64,000 nt of DNA from Lentinus brumalis. Its lineage: Eukaryota > Basidiomycota > Agaricomycetes > Polyporales > Polyporaceae. How positions within the stretch are numbered: the first letter of the stretch is position 1; each line of letters begins with the position of its first letter. Positions 47,220-56,941 of this stretch are shown one piece after another. The translations under genes were made by a program, and so were the position numbers. A model generated the notes under the pieces. It saw nothing but the letters and a program-made list of their open reading frames with translations. It was not told the origin of the DNA and ran no database searches. The DNA is taken from contig MARA01000004.1 of NCBI GenBank assembly GCA_001792895.1, forward strand, positions 2,046,001 to 2,110,000, given 5' to 3'.

Positions 47220-50200
47220 TCATCCCTGCGCAAGGCCGGTGTCGTTGAGACAGTCCATGCGGAGATAGCCAGAGCCGTCGTAGTCGACGAGGAGCGACTC
47301 TGGGAAAGTCCCCGCCACTTTAAGACCGGGGAAGAGCTTGAAAAGTACCATGCTGCAGTGGTCGCCTTCCGCGGGGATGACCAGACTGCGTTGCTGGAGC
47401 ATGTTCGCGAACGCGAGGTCTTGCATGGTGACCGCGTCCGTGCGCAGGATGACGCGCTCGTAGAGAGTCTGTACCTCTTGCAGGAAGGCCACGGGGTGGA
47501 ATGTATCACCGTTCGAGAAGACCCCTGCAGGCTGAGGGTACTGCGGCGACTCGTCGACGATCTTGACGGTCTGCCCATTGACGACCTTCTCGGCCGTTCG
47601 TGCCTTCTGCCATGCGCCGTCGGAGCAGACTCCCTTACGGTGGTTGAGCTCCGCGCCCTGCTTGCCGGGATACATGAGCTTCCCACAGCGCGAGCACTGG
47701 TGATTGTAGCGCTACAGCAATCAAGATCAATCAGTAAACGTATATCATGATGCAAGCGTTAGCGAACGTACCAATTTCTTCTTGGTGTCCACCTCGCCGC
47801 GGCTTTGTGACTTAGCTGTGAGAGGAACGGCATGGCAGTGGCGAGTCCAGAAGGTGGTCGATCCATCCTTGTCTGAAGCAAGGATGTCAGCAGTGGCCAC
47901 CGCCAAGAAGAGGAGGCTGTACGTACTCTTGAAGTCGCCCCTGGCGATCCGAGAGAGGATCTTCGTCTCCATCTTTGTCAGGAACTCCATCAATGCCCGC
48001 GGGGTCTTGTTGATGAAGGCCCTCCCCTCGCGAGCGTTCAGCGCTTGAAGCTCTGTGTTGTAGATCGAGGCGACGCCAACCCAGTCGAATGGGCTTAGCT
48101 TGAACGACACCCATTTGTGGCGTTCGCGCAGGTCCATGAACAGGAAGAATTCCTTCTTGTCTTGTCCGGAAAACGACAGCGAGCGTGAGTCGATCCCGGT
48201 GGCGATGGAGAAGAGCCTCTGAGATGGAGTCGCTCCCGAGATGGTGGGCAAGGGCACGCATGGCCGCAGCGAGGAGTTCGCGTGTACCTCCAGGCGGCGG
48301 GGACCAAAGAAGTTACTGAGTTGCGCCTATAAATCAGGAAGTCAGTGTCGATGACTCAAGGACGTGCTGAGTCATGAATGGGGATAGACTTACCACGGCT
48401 GAGGGACCTGCACCGTGCGACACCAACCCAGCTGCGCCAAGGGACGTACTAGAGACCGTGCGAGCAGCGGCGATAGAGACTTGCGACGAGGAAGACCGAA
48501 CGGGAGTTCCGGCAACATGCAAGCGTGCCTTCTTCTTCGGCGGCGCTTGCTCCTCCACAGGAATACGCTGAGATTCAGGAGACAGAAGCGGAAGCTTGGC
48601 GGCACCTGTTGCAGCGTGCGAGGATGCCGTGAGAGTGTCTGAGAAGAGGGGGGGAGGAACAGCGGGAGCGAGCGATGACGGTGTGAACGCGCTCCTGTCG
48701 AGGCTGAGTACGTTCGAACGCTGCGTAAGGTTATTGTTCTCCCAGTCTTCCTCTGACATCTCAATCAGATCGCCGAGGTCTTCTAGCCGCATGCGCTTGT
48801 TGCCAACAGTCTGTACGATGTGTCAGCAATATACGAGATGCTAACTACATATCACGTACCTCAACCTGCTTGCCCTTGCTGATACGGGAGATATTGTCGT
48901 CTATCGATGTGATGTTGTCTTCGCTCTGCGGGGCGACTTGCAGTCTGGGCTCTGGAGGGAGCAGGACATGAGAAGAGGGTGGGGCTGTGGCGTCGCTGGT
49001 CGCTCCAGGTGCTTTGGGAAGTGGGAGATTCAGAAGAGCTGGATCGATGCCAAGCTCTCCGAGGACATGCGCTGCATCGAGGAGGTCAGGAGCAGAGAGA
49101 TCGCAACCGTCGTCGGGTTCGTCCTTGATGGTGACGAAGCTTTGCTGCGCAGCGACAGCAGGGCTCATCTTCACCAAGCCGAAAGACTCGCCGCTGTCGA
49201 CCTTGGGCAGCTCCGGGAGGGGGTGGATATCAGCAGGCGATGGATCACCTCGCTTGACAGCTGCATTGATCAGACTGTTCCAGAACCTGGCATATGCGTC
49301 GACGAGGCGGACATGATGAGAACCGTGGGTAGACACGACGAACGGAGTTGGGTTGGCGGTGGCGGACTCAATCTTGATGTTGCGGCGGAGTATGTAGTCG
49401 TGTAATAGGAATATCATCATCACCAAGCCGCTGGCGAAGGACCGCTGGAGGCTGTTGAAGCCCTTGTGAACACCCTCGATGCGGCTCCCATCTGAGCGGA
49501 CGTCGTCTCGCGGTCGCGCCAGGCAGCCCTTCTGTACGTGCCCAAGCTGCTCGACATGAGTCTGCACTCGCGCGTATCAGTGATAAGTCAATGGCGCATA
49601 TCACGGATAACGTACCTTCGCGGCCGCTGCACTCCAAACGCCTCCTTCGGTGGACCACTTCTCGAAGACGTCCTTCAAGCGCTCCTCTTGCTCCGGCTGG
49701 CTCCAGTAAACAGCAGGCACCTTCCCGTTCGCTGTAGACTTGACGATAGCGCCTGAAAGATCGCGCGCCACGGCCGCGCGTTTGGGGTTCTTCGTGCCAT
49801 TCACGACACATATAAGATACCTACAAGCAATTGTTCAGCTTCACGCGCGCATACATGTAGCACGGACGAACCTCATCATAAAGTGCCATAAGTCCAAGAC
49901 AACAAGGATATGAGGGAATGCCGCGAGGATTGCGTTCTTGATTTGACAGCAGTTGTCGACTACTGCCAACTCGGGATCGGCGACACCTAGGAGTCGGAAA
50001 CGGTTGCTTGTACCCTTCAAGATGTTTTCAATTTCGACGTGAGCTTGCGAGTGCATGTATCGCTGTGGCCAAAAGGTGGTTAGCGAACAATGTAACTGTA
50101 CTTCATTGTGCAGACGTACCCAGTTAATGATGACGTTGTCCTCGTTGATGACCGTCACGATTCCCCCCTGACATGGCTTGGTACGTGTCTTGTCCTTCTC

Positions 50201-51622
50201 CACAATCGTCGACTTGTAGGCGGTGCGGAATGTCGCGTCGAGGGAGATAGTGACAGCTGGAGGTGAGTGATAAGTATGCTTGAGTATGAGACGCCCTTGA
50301 CGCGTACGCGCGGACCGTGAGAACTCTGTCGAAAGTACTCACCCGTCTTTGAGCGCAGGCTCTCTTCCGACTCTGCTTGACGTGTTTGCTCGCTGAACTT
50401 GCTGAAGACATCCGTGATCAAGTCGTCCGAGATTGAACGATTGTCATAGCCTGCAACGTGTGTTGCCACGCCCGACATCTCCGGTTTGGAGAAGTTGCGC
50501 AACGGAACCCACCGGGCCTGTTGGCCCAACTTCAACTGGCCGCGCGGACGTGTGGCATAGTAGCTCTTGAGGTAAGCGAGCCGCTGTTTATGATAGTGTA
50601 GGAGGTGAAGTTCTGCGGAGAGCATGAGTCAGATACTGATCACAGAATTTTCAGTGCAAAGACGTACGGTGGACGTTCTCAGCCAAGCCCGCCGACGTAG
50701 CCGAAGGACGGATCTCAACGATCAAGTCAAACAACTCCTGCGTCAGCGCGCAGCGCTTGAAAAAGTGCGGCATCCCCACTGACGCCCGGCTAGTGAGTAT
50801 TGAGGTTAACGAGACAGACACAGCTACTCACTTGGCAAATCCCAGTGCTCGACTTTCTCCCAGAACCGGTGACTCGTGGTTACGAAGCAGTAACCACTGA
50901 GTGGGCCGTCCTCATCGTCCTCGTCGCCTTCCTTCTTCTTGCCCTTCTCGCCTTTCCGTCCTCCCTTCCTGTTGCTCGCCTCACCCTTCTTGCCCTGCCC
51001 ATACGTCACTTCACAGGTCTTGCATCGAAGCTGAACTCCTATCGCGGTCTCCTCTTGCATGAGGCCGTGCACTTCACGGTGCCCGGTCGCATTCCACCCG
51101 TTCCAAGCAACGTCCGACTTCGATCCGGCCAAACGGCAGCGCGGGCATTGGTCGAGGACGTCCGGGTAGTACAGGGGGTGTATGATGTTCACCGGCTTCA
51201 GGTAAGCAGGATCTGGCACGATTTCCGGGGTAGCGTTGCGCCGTTGAGCGTGCAGAAATGACGGTGGGACAAATCGCGGCCCGAGTAGAGGTATATTGTG
51301 GTTAAGAGGCAATGCGACGACACCGCTCTTCGCCGACGGCCGTGTGACCTTAGCGAGGAAACTGACGTACTCGCAGACCTCCGCCGCAAACATGAGCTGT
51401 GGTAGGAACACCGACTGCCCACTCTCTATGCGTTTGTCCCGCCATCCAGTCCAGCGGGTCTTGACCTGTGGGCAACGGACAGCACGGTAAGTGGTGACCA
51501 TTCTACGATGTAAAGCATATACTTACGCCGTTTATCCATTTCTCAGCATACTTCTGTCGCTCGGCTCCGGTGTACTGCTCCAAGCACCAGTTGCGCACCA
51601 CGTCAGGCTCGAAGACAGCCAT
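47220..51622 (-). CDS. Large transposase-like protein: N-terminal Cys cluster, DDE-like core, C-terminal zinc knuckle
   Basis: About 1,250 residues from MAVFEPDVVRNWCLEQYTGA. The N-terminal part has a cysteine cluster: YPDVLDQCPRCRLAG, then WNATGHREVHG and LRCKTCEVTYG. It resembles the DUF6729-type region of basidiomycete proteins as I recall it. The core reads VTISLDATFRTAY, AVVDNCCQIKNAILAAFPHI, VLDLWHFMMRYL, then LARPRDDVRSDGSRIEGVHK and FNSLQRSFASGLVMMIFLLH. Conserved Asp, Asp and Glu/Asp positions fit an RNase-H-fold DDE transposase. The C-terminal half is Ser/Pro-rich, then helical, then CSRCGKLMYPGKQG with ELNHRKGVC, a C2HC-type knuckle. The stop is TGA at 47220-47222. Introns are intact and no in-frame stops were met, so the gene looks functional. 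Whether it is mobile or domesticated is unknown. Confidence 0.72.
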
Positions 51623-52056
51623 CGTGGCTAGCAGTGTGTTGACGGGAGCTGGCAGGGTGGTGGAGAAGAAGGTGGAGGGATAGGAGTTGCGGGGGATGTT
51701 TGAAACACCCTCGCCGCTCCCCTGTCTATATTGGTTCCTCCGCCACCCCAGGAAGAGGACGGCGCGCGCAGTCGCCTCTCGCTGAAACCTTCGTCCGCTG
51801 CCTTTGCCCTATGCGGCGACGGCGGTCAGAGAGAATTGATGGTTTAGGTTACTACATACATCGCTTACGGGTGCTGCGTCTCACGCAAGGGTCCAACGCC
51901 ACATTTCGAAGTTGTGCACACATGTTCCGAGGCGTTGAGGGAGGACGGACTTCATTGTGCAAAGTCGCGCAGCTATTGATTTCAACAGAGCATTGAAAGA
52001 TTATCAATCAGTCTGGAGTACGAACATATATACGATACACAATTGCTACGAGATCC
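51623..52056. other. Spacer between the two same-strand genes
   Basis: The 434 bases should hold the transposase-like gene's promoter and the companion gene's 3' UTR. No further gene evident. Confidence 0.55.
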
Positions 52057-52863
52057 TCAAGCCTGTACAATGCGTAGGAGGTTTGCATAAAGAGTACTAG
52101 AGTTCGCATCACCGTCAATATGCATGTTCAACGTGAAACCAGCATGGAACCCCTTGCCGAAGGGGAAGGCGGCGAGGGTAGTAGGGACTGAATGTATACC
52201 GTGTTCGTTGTAGATTGGGAGATCTGCGGCAGCTGTCTAAAATACTTATGAGTAACAAGATACCTCTCGGACCTCGCGAAGGACACTTACCTCGCCAGGG
52301 AAACCCTGCCAGCGTAGCTTAAGCTGAGGGATATCGGCGTGTGTCCTGAACAGCATCGACGTATCGACGTCATCTCCGGCTGCGTTTGCGAGCGTACGGA
52401 CGATGTTGCCCATGGGGCGCCAGTTGATGATCGACAGCTTGTCGTGAGGACGCTGCTGAAGCCAGCATGTCGCCATGGGAGCCTCCAGTATGTCCTCGTC
52501 CGTCCTTCCGGCCGTTATGCCCTGACTCGTGAAGTTACACCCATCCCTAGCAATCTCACCGTAAAGGTCGTAGAGGAGCGGGATGATGGGCTGCCGACCA
52601 GGAGCCGTCGGGCCTTGACGGCGGTGACAAAGCACGTAGCGAGTCTGCGTGTCTTCTCTACCCTCGACAGCCCAGACGAGTGAGAAACGAGGGCACGTTG
52701 CGACGGCGTCCTGGAAAGGGGATAGAATCATCTCCTTTCCGTTGTAGAGATCCACGACAGGCTCCTCGGAGTGGTCGAAGTCGTGTCTCTCCTCGTAGCG
52801 CACAGACTCAGCGTTGGAGGTTACCGAGTCGATGGATTGTATGGACATCTCGTGGTCAGACAT
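52057..52863 (-). CDS. Unknown protein encoded upstream of the transposase-like gene
   Basis: I do not recognise this protein. Two exons give about 250 residues. Exon 1 from ATG 52863 starts MSDHEMSIQSIDSVTSNAES and contains VVDLYNGKEMILSPFQDAVA, CPRFSLVWAVEG, RYVLCHRRQG, PLLYDLYGEIARDGCNF and KLSIINWRPMGNIVRTLAN. It ends KLRWQGFPGE at a GTAAGT donor. Exon 2 gives TAADLPIYNEHGIHSVPTTL and AAFPFGKGFHAGFTLNMHID, ending LLRIVQA with TGA. The acidic Ser-rich N-terminus and mixed alpha/beta composition look like a real soluble protein. Its position suggests it may travel with the transposase-like gene. Confidence 0.65.
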
Positions 52864-53375
52864 GGCGAGGCGTAGACGATAGCAGGCGTTGTGAACGGCG
52901 TGAGGATGGGCGAGATAGCTGAGGAATGCTGAACAATGGGAGCTGCGAACAGCGACATCTATATACTGGGGCCGCCATGGTGTCGACGCTCGACTTGGCG
53001 TTGCCGCTGCTCAACCCCTCCCTCGGAACACTGCCCAGAGCCCCTGGTGCAGATGCGGATGTCGGGTATGACGCTGCACATCTTCGCGCGGGTGCGCGGT
53101 GGATGGACGTCGGTGCGGAACTTTGAGTTCGGACTGGGCGCTGCGCTAGAGTTGTTTGCATCAGTAGCCGAGCGAAGCTTTCCTGATTTGGCAGGACTAG
53201 GTTCGCTTGAACTGACCTAGGTTCACGTTGCCTGCGCATGGATCGTATGGGCTGCGGGAAGCGGCCACTGGTGTGGAAGGTTATGGGGAGGCTGAGAGTG
53301 AACGAACCACTTAACCTCTCACCAGTGGTGTCACACCTTTCCCCCTAAGTCGAGTGGCACCCTGGGTGCTTTTCC

Positions 53376-53426
53376 GCGCCCCTTCGGGGCGCCCTGGGCC
53401 GCCGAGCGGCCCGCCTACGGCGGGCC
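53376..53426. repeat. Cluster of three perfect GC-rich stem-loops
   Basis: Stem 1: gcgcccc (53376-53382) with ggggcgc (53386-53392), loop ttc; read as RNA it can form a C(UUCG)G tetraloop. Stem 2: gggccgc (53396-53402) with gcggccc (53406-53412), loop cga. Stem 3: ggcccgcc (53408-53415) with ggcgggcc (53419-53426), loop tac. Stems 2 and 3 share bases and are mutually exclusive. Confidence 0.85.
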
Positions 53427-54086
53427 AGACCCTTGGAATGACCACTTTGCCGAATAACTTGGGAGTCTTGGGGGGACACTTCCAGTTCCAGGCTGTACTT
53501 TCGTGCTGCGCAATACGTGTAGGGGTCGGATGATGTGCATGTCCGATACCACATCCGTCAAGCTGCCCAAATGCAAGTGGACGTGGTTTGCGAGCTTCCG
53601 AAGCTTCCGCTCCTGGCTGTGCCACAGCTATAAGCTTGCAGCAACCCTTCGAAAATTTGCCGGGCACCCGGCCGCCAGAGGAGTCAGGACAAGTACGGCT
53701 TCCACAGCTGCGAACCCGTGGTGGTTCAATTGACAAGTCTGCGCGCATATGATCTGCACTGCATCCTGCATCCGCTGCCAAGCGGCAGTGTTCCTTATGC
53801 CGCAAGCTCAAGCTCTCCTCAGGCCTCAGTACTCACACAAGTACTCAAGCTCAAGACCCGCCCATCCCTGTTCCCATCGCCACATAACGCCATACGTTGT
53901 CTTCCGCACGTCGGGCACAACCCCGCCACGCGCGGCGCCAAGTAGCCTCGAGGGAACGTAACGCACGCCGCCGCGCGGGACCCTGGACCTGTGCCTCTCG
54001 CCCCGTGCCTGACCCTATGTCGCCGTCACGCAACTCAACGTTCAAACGTTCAATTGTGAACTGATAGCGATACGCACGCAGTCCCG

Positions 54087-54180
54087 TCACTAGTACTGGT
54101 CAGGAATCAGATCATCATCTGCTGCATCCATACCGCACCTTGAAGAACGGTCAAGCCCGGCGGCGTGCCAGTACTAGTGA
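54087..54180. repeat. 13-bp perfect inverted repeat pair
   Basis: tcactagtactgg (54087-54099) recurs inverted as ccagtactagtga (54168-54180), 68 bases apart. This could be the ends of a very short non-autonomous element or a chance cruciform; no flanking duplication was seen. Confidence 0.7.
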
Positions 54181-54875
54181 GCTCCAGCCTCAACCCCACT
54201 TCGGGTTACGGGCGGGTCGCAAAACCGCACCCTTCCTCCTTCGAGAAGGAGAGACGAGGGGCCGTGGCGCGATACGTGCACGCATCCGGTGTCACAAGGG
54301 GCAGAGGAACAGGAGGCCCTTGCCCGTTATATTCGCGCGCGGCGGGAGCAGGACGAGGGCGTCGGATGAGTGCTCTACCTAGTCTCAGAGCTAACGTCGC
54401 CGGATGATCGAGTGTGCTACGCATCTGACAGCGACAGGCAAGAATCAAGATTGTCAGTTGCGGCTTGTCAGATACGTTGCGGTCGGGTCACAGCGGGCAG
54501 ACATTTTTTGTTTTGTGTGTTTTGTGGCATTGAAATTAGTGCAGTGATACGTAGCAGCGGTGTGACATGAACCGATAATGAATGGCTCGCCGGCCACCTC
54601 TCATTAACGCGGCCATTCGGATAATATGGTGGGTGAGCTGCGCGTCTGAGCGCAGATACTCGGGCGGAACAGGGAGACGAGGTGCTTCGACTGTGCCAAT
54701 TTGCCAATTTGCCGATATCTTAGACCCGACGTGCGCGGCGAGAGGAAGGAAGACCATGATCCTGATTCTTTGAATACTGAGTCGTGGCGAGGAACGGGTG
54801 TGCGGGAGTGCGCCCGGGGCTGGAACGGGGCGCACAGACTAGTCCGTGCGACTGACGGTGACTCGGAGAAGCAAG

Positions 54876-55641
54876 TCAGAAGCCGCGCTGGGCGAGCCAG
54901 CGGATTACGTCGGTCTTCCAGCGTCCGCCGGAGATGACTACATGCTTCTGGTGCACCGTCTGGACGCGAATGCGCTCCGCCTCGCTCGACCCGGCCGGGA
55001 AGAGGGTGCGCGCGAGGTCGTCTGCGAGCGCCTGTGGAATCATAGCATTTTGCGTGATTGCCCGGACGGCCGATGGCAGGGGAAGAAGGGCGATGGGGAA
55101 TCACAATCGAGGGACCGCAATTGGCGAATCACGGATGCGCAGGCGGGTTGGCGTGTGTGTGGGCGAGCATGGTGTGTGGACAGACGAGGCACGGTTGTCG
55201 GGTTCCGGATGGTGTAACGCGTTATATCAGTGGCGAGAGGTCAGCGGGACGTGTGCCAGCGTGCGATGCCGTGACGGTGTTGCAAAGGAAATGGTGTCGC
55301 GGGTTCGGCGAATGATTGCGGCGCGGCAGCGATAGAGGCGAGTAAGGAATGGAAAGTCAGGATGCAAGGATGTGAAGCCGTCAGCACGCGCGGGAAGAGA
55401 GGAGAGAGGAGAAGGAAAGTGGCCGTACATCTGCGTTGCCCTCGACGTTCCGAATCTCAACGAGATATCTCGTGCCACCGTTGCGGATGTCGGTGTACAC
55501 GGGGATGGAGCCACGGGTGTTGCGGCGGACGAGATACGGGAGGGTCGACGTAGGCGAGGTGGCGTGTTGTGCGGCCTGGGAGTAGAGGCGCGCCTGGCGG
55601 AGCGGGGCCGCAAGGACGGGGCGGAGTAGCGAGAAGAGCAT
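54876..55641 (-). CDS. IMG2: Mitochondrial large ribosomal subunit protein mL49 (IMG2)
   Basis: A structural protein of the mitochondrial 54S/39S ribosomal subunit. Exon 1 from ATG 55641 encodes a basic mitochondrial presequence (MLFSLLRPVLAAPLRQARLY) then LPYLVRRNTRGSIPVYTDIR and RYLVEIRNVEGNAD. Exon 2 encodes ALADDLARTLFPAG, VQTVHQKHVVISGGRWKTDV and IRWLAQRGF, with TGA at 54876-54878. The 122-residue product matches the mL49/IMG2 core, including the VxRxxRGxxPVYxD and I.GxWKxDVxxWL motifs. The single intron is about 397 nt (55032-55428), seven times the local norm; no box C/D snoRNA was visible in it. Confidence 0.9.
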
Positions 55642-56197
55642 CTGGATGTTTGAGGTCGAGATGGGGCGAGAAATGACGGATAATCAGCAGCAGGTGCAGC
55701 GAGAGGCACGGGCGTACGCACCGCAGTACGAGTGCGAAGTGAACCTTCTAGAGCTGTGTCGAACGCACGCAGCACGACTCACGCACGACGGGAGGAAGAG
55801 AGACAAACGGCGAGAAAATCAGCCGAGATGGGGCAGCGGGGTCACAGTCGGCTAGGCGCTCCAGGCGTACGCGGGAAACAACGCGCCGCCTCGCACATCA
55901 CCCACACCTGTCTCAGCTGCAGAGCGTGTTCCCAGTCTGCCACCAGCAGCAGCAGCAGCAGCACAGAAGATGGCATGCACGCGAGCAGCAGGCGTGGGTC
56001 CGCGGGCAGCGTGACGCGTGACATGGGGATCTGCAGCGGTGGATCTGACAGCGCATCTCCTCCTCCTCCCGTTCCTTTCTCCCGGCTCGGCGGCGTCCCT
56101 CTCCCCGTCCTAGCTACCGCCCCGTTTCAATTTATAACTTATCCGATGCCGCCTTATATTCCCCACCCGTCCCTCCTCCTCCTCTCCCACTTCCACC
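55642..56197. other. Divergent promoter region with a CAG repeat
   Basis: The 556 bases separate IMG2 and the unknown gene starting at 56198. They hold a short CAG microsatellite and, near 56132, a TATA-like ttataa about 60 bases upstream of the plus-strand start, followed by a pyrimidine-rich tract. Confidence 0.55.
55944..55964. repeat. CAG trinucleotide microsatellite
   Basis: About six uninterrupted CAG units (ending in CAC) in non-coding DNA between two divergent genes. A likely polymorphic site. Confidence 0.8.
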
Positions 56198-56941
56198 ATG
56201 CTCCCAGACTGCCTCCTCCACGACCTCCCCGCCCATAGCCACCGCCGCCCCGTCCTCCCGCCACCACCACAGATGCACAACCACAGGTCCGCCTTCTACC
56301 CGCAAGACTGGCGGTCACAGCTCCCGCAGTCCGCCCTCTTTGCAGGCGCACTCGCTCCGTCAAACTGGACAAACGCAGGGCCCTCACATCCTGCGTCGCT
56401 CTGGCCCAACGGTCCCCCGGAGTTTCTCCTGCCATTCCACCACTACTCGACGCGAGATTACGACGGCGCGGGCTGTAAGTCATTCATCCAATATCATGTC
56501 ACACACGCCTCTCATGTCCGTGGCCCTCTAGATTCGCTGGCCCGTTCAGACACTTCGTCCGCCGTCTCGCGCGACAGTGACCTCTCTCCATCTCCCGAAG
56601 TGGCACAAGTCGTATGCAACGCGCCCCTCGTCGCACCCATCCCGCTGCCATACCACTCGCCCACCTTCCTCCTCTATGACCTCCCCGATGACGATGAAGA
56701 CCTCTCCCACCCGCCGTACACCAACCGTCCGCACAAGCGCAAGCGTGCACGCGAGGACGAGGACGAGAATGCAGACGGTCAGGAGGCGCACCCTGCACCC
56801 GCCAAACGCCGTTCGATCGCAGGAGGCTGGAATCCGTCCGCAGAGCAGTGGTCAACCTCGTCTGCCCCTCTATCTCTCACTTCCGCAGGTCCACTGCGCC
56901 ACCCCGCGGCGGCGTTCTCGCGGCGTAATCGAGCGCGGTAG
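56198..56941 (+). CDS. Unknown Pro/Ser-rich protein with basic nuclear-localisation motif
   Basis: I do not recognise this protein. The frame from ATG 56198 starts MLPDCLLHDLPAHSHRRPVL and is open for 247 codons. It contains PEFLLPFHHYSTRDYDG, YHSPTFLLYDLPDDDEDL, then RPHKRKRAREDEDENAD, a strong basic/acidic bipartite-like signal, and PAKRRSIAGGWNPSAEQW, ending FSRRNRAR. A consensus intron (56475-56531, GTAAGT...CTCTAG) is exactly 57 nt, so retention or removal both keep the frame; removal gives 228 residues (DYDGAGYSLARSD). It is probably a small nuclear protein. The two copies of LLxDLP (near the N-terminus and mid-protein) are a possible short motif. Confidence 0.6.
   Translation: MLPDCLLHDLPAHSHRRPVLPPPPQMHNHRSAFYPQDWRSQLPQSALFAGALAPSNWTNAGPSHPASLWPNGPPEFLLPFHHYSTRDYDGAGCKSFIQYHVTHASHVRGPLDSLARSDTSSAVSRDSDLSPSPEVAQVVCNAPLVAPIPLPYHSPTFLLYDLPDDDEDLSHPPYTNRPHKRKRAREDEDENADGQEAHPAPAKRRSIAGGWNPSAEQWSTSSAPLSLTSAGPLRHPAAAFSRRNRAR

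Larger units (their letters stand above)
47220..52863 (-). mobile_element. Candidate transposon core: transposase-like gene plus companion gene
   Basis: Two same-strand genes, one with a DDE-like core and zinc-binding clusters, sit between hairpin-rich gene-free flanks. Terminal inverted repeats and target-site duplications were looked for by eye and not found. Element boundaries are therefore unknown and the mobile status is an inference. Confidence 0.35.
52864..54875. other. Two-kilobase gene-free flank with GC hairpins and inverted repeats
   Basis: It lies between the companion gene's start and the IMG2 stop. Only short overlapping ORFs are present. The hairpin cluster at 53376-53426 and the inverted repeat at 54087-54180 are listed separately. 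A motif caacgttcaaacgttcaa at 54030-54047 loosely echoes the gtcgaac repeats on the other side of the locus. Confidence 0.5.

Noticed and set aside
47220..52863. Terminal inverted repeats and target-site duplications around the transposase-like locus
   Set aside because: None found by eye; the flanking hairpins differ from each other, so element boundaries were not asserted.
55944..55964. CAG run as a coding polyglutamine tract
   Set aside because: It lies in the promoter between IMG2 and the next gene; no supported frame covers it.
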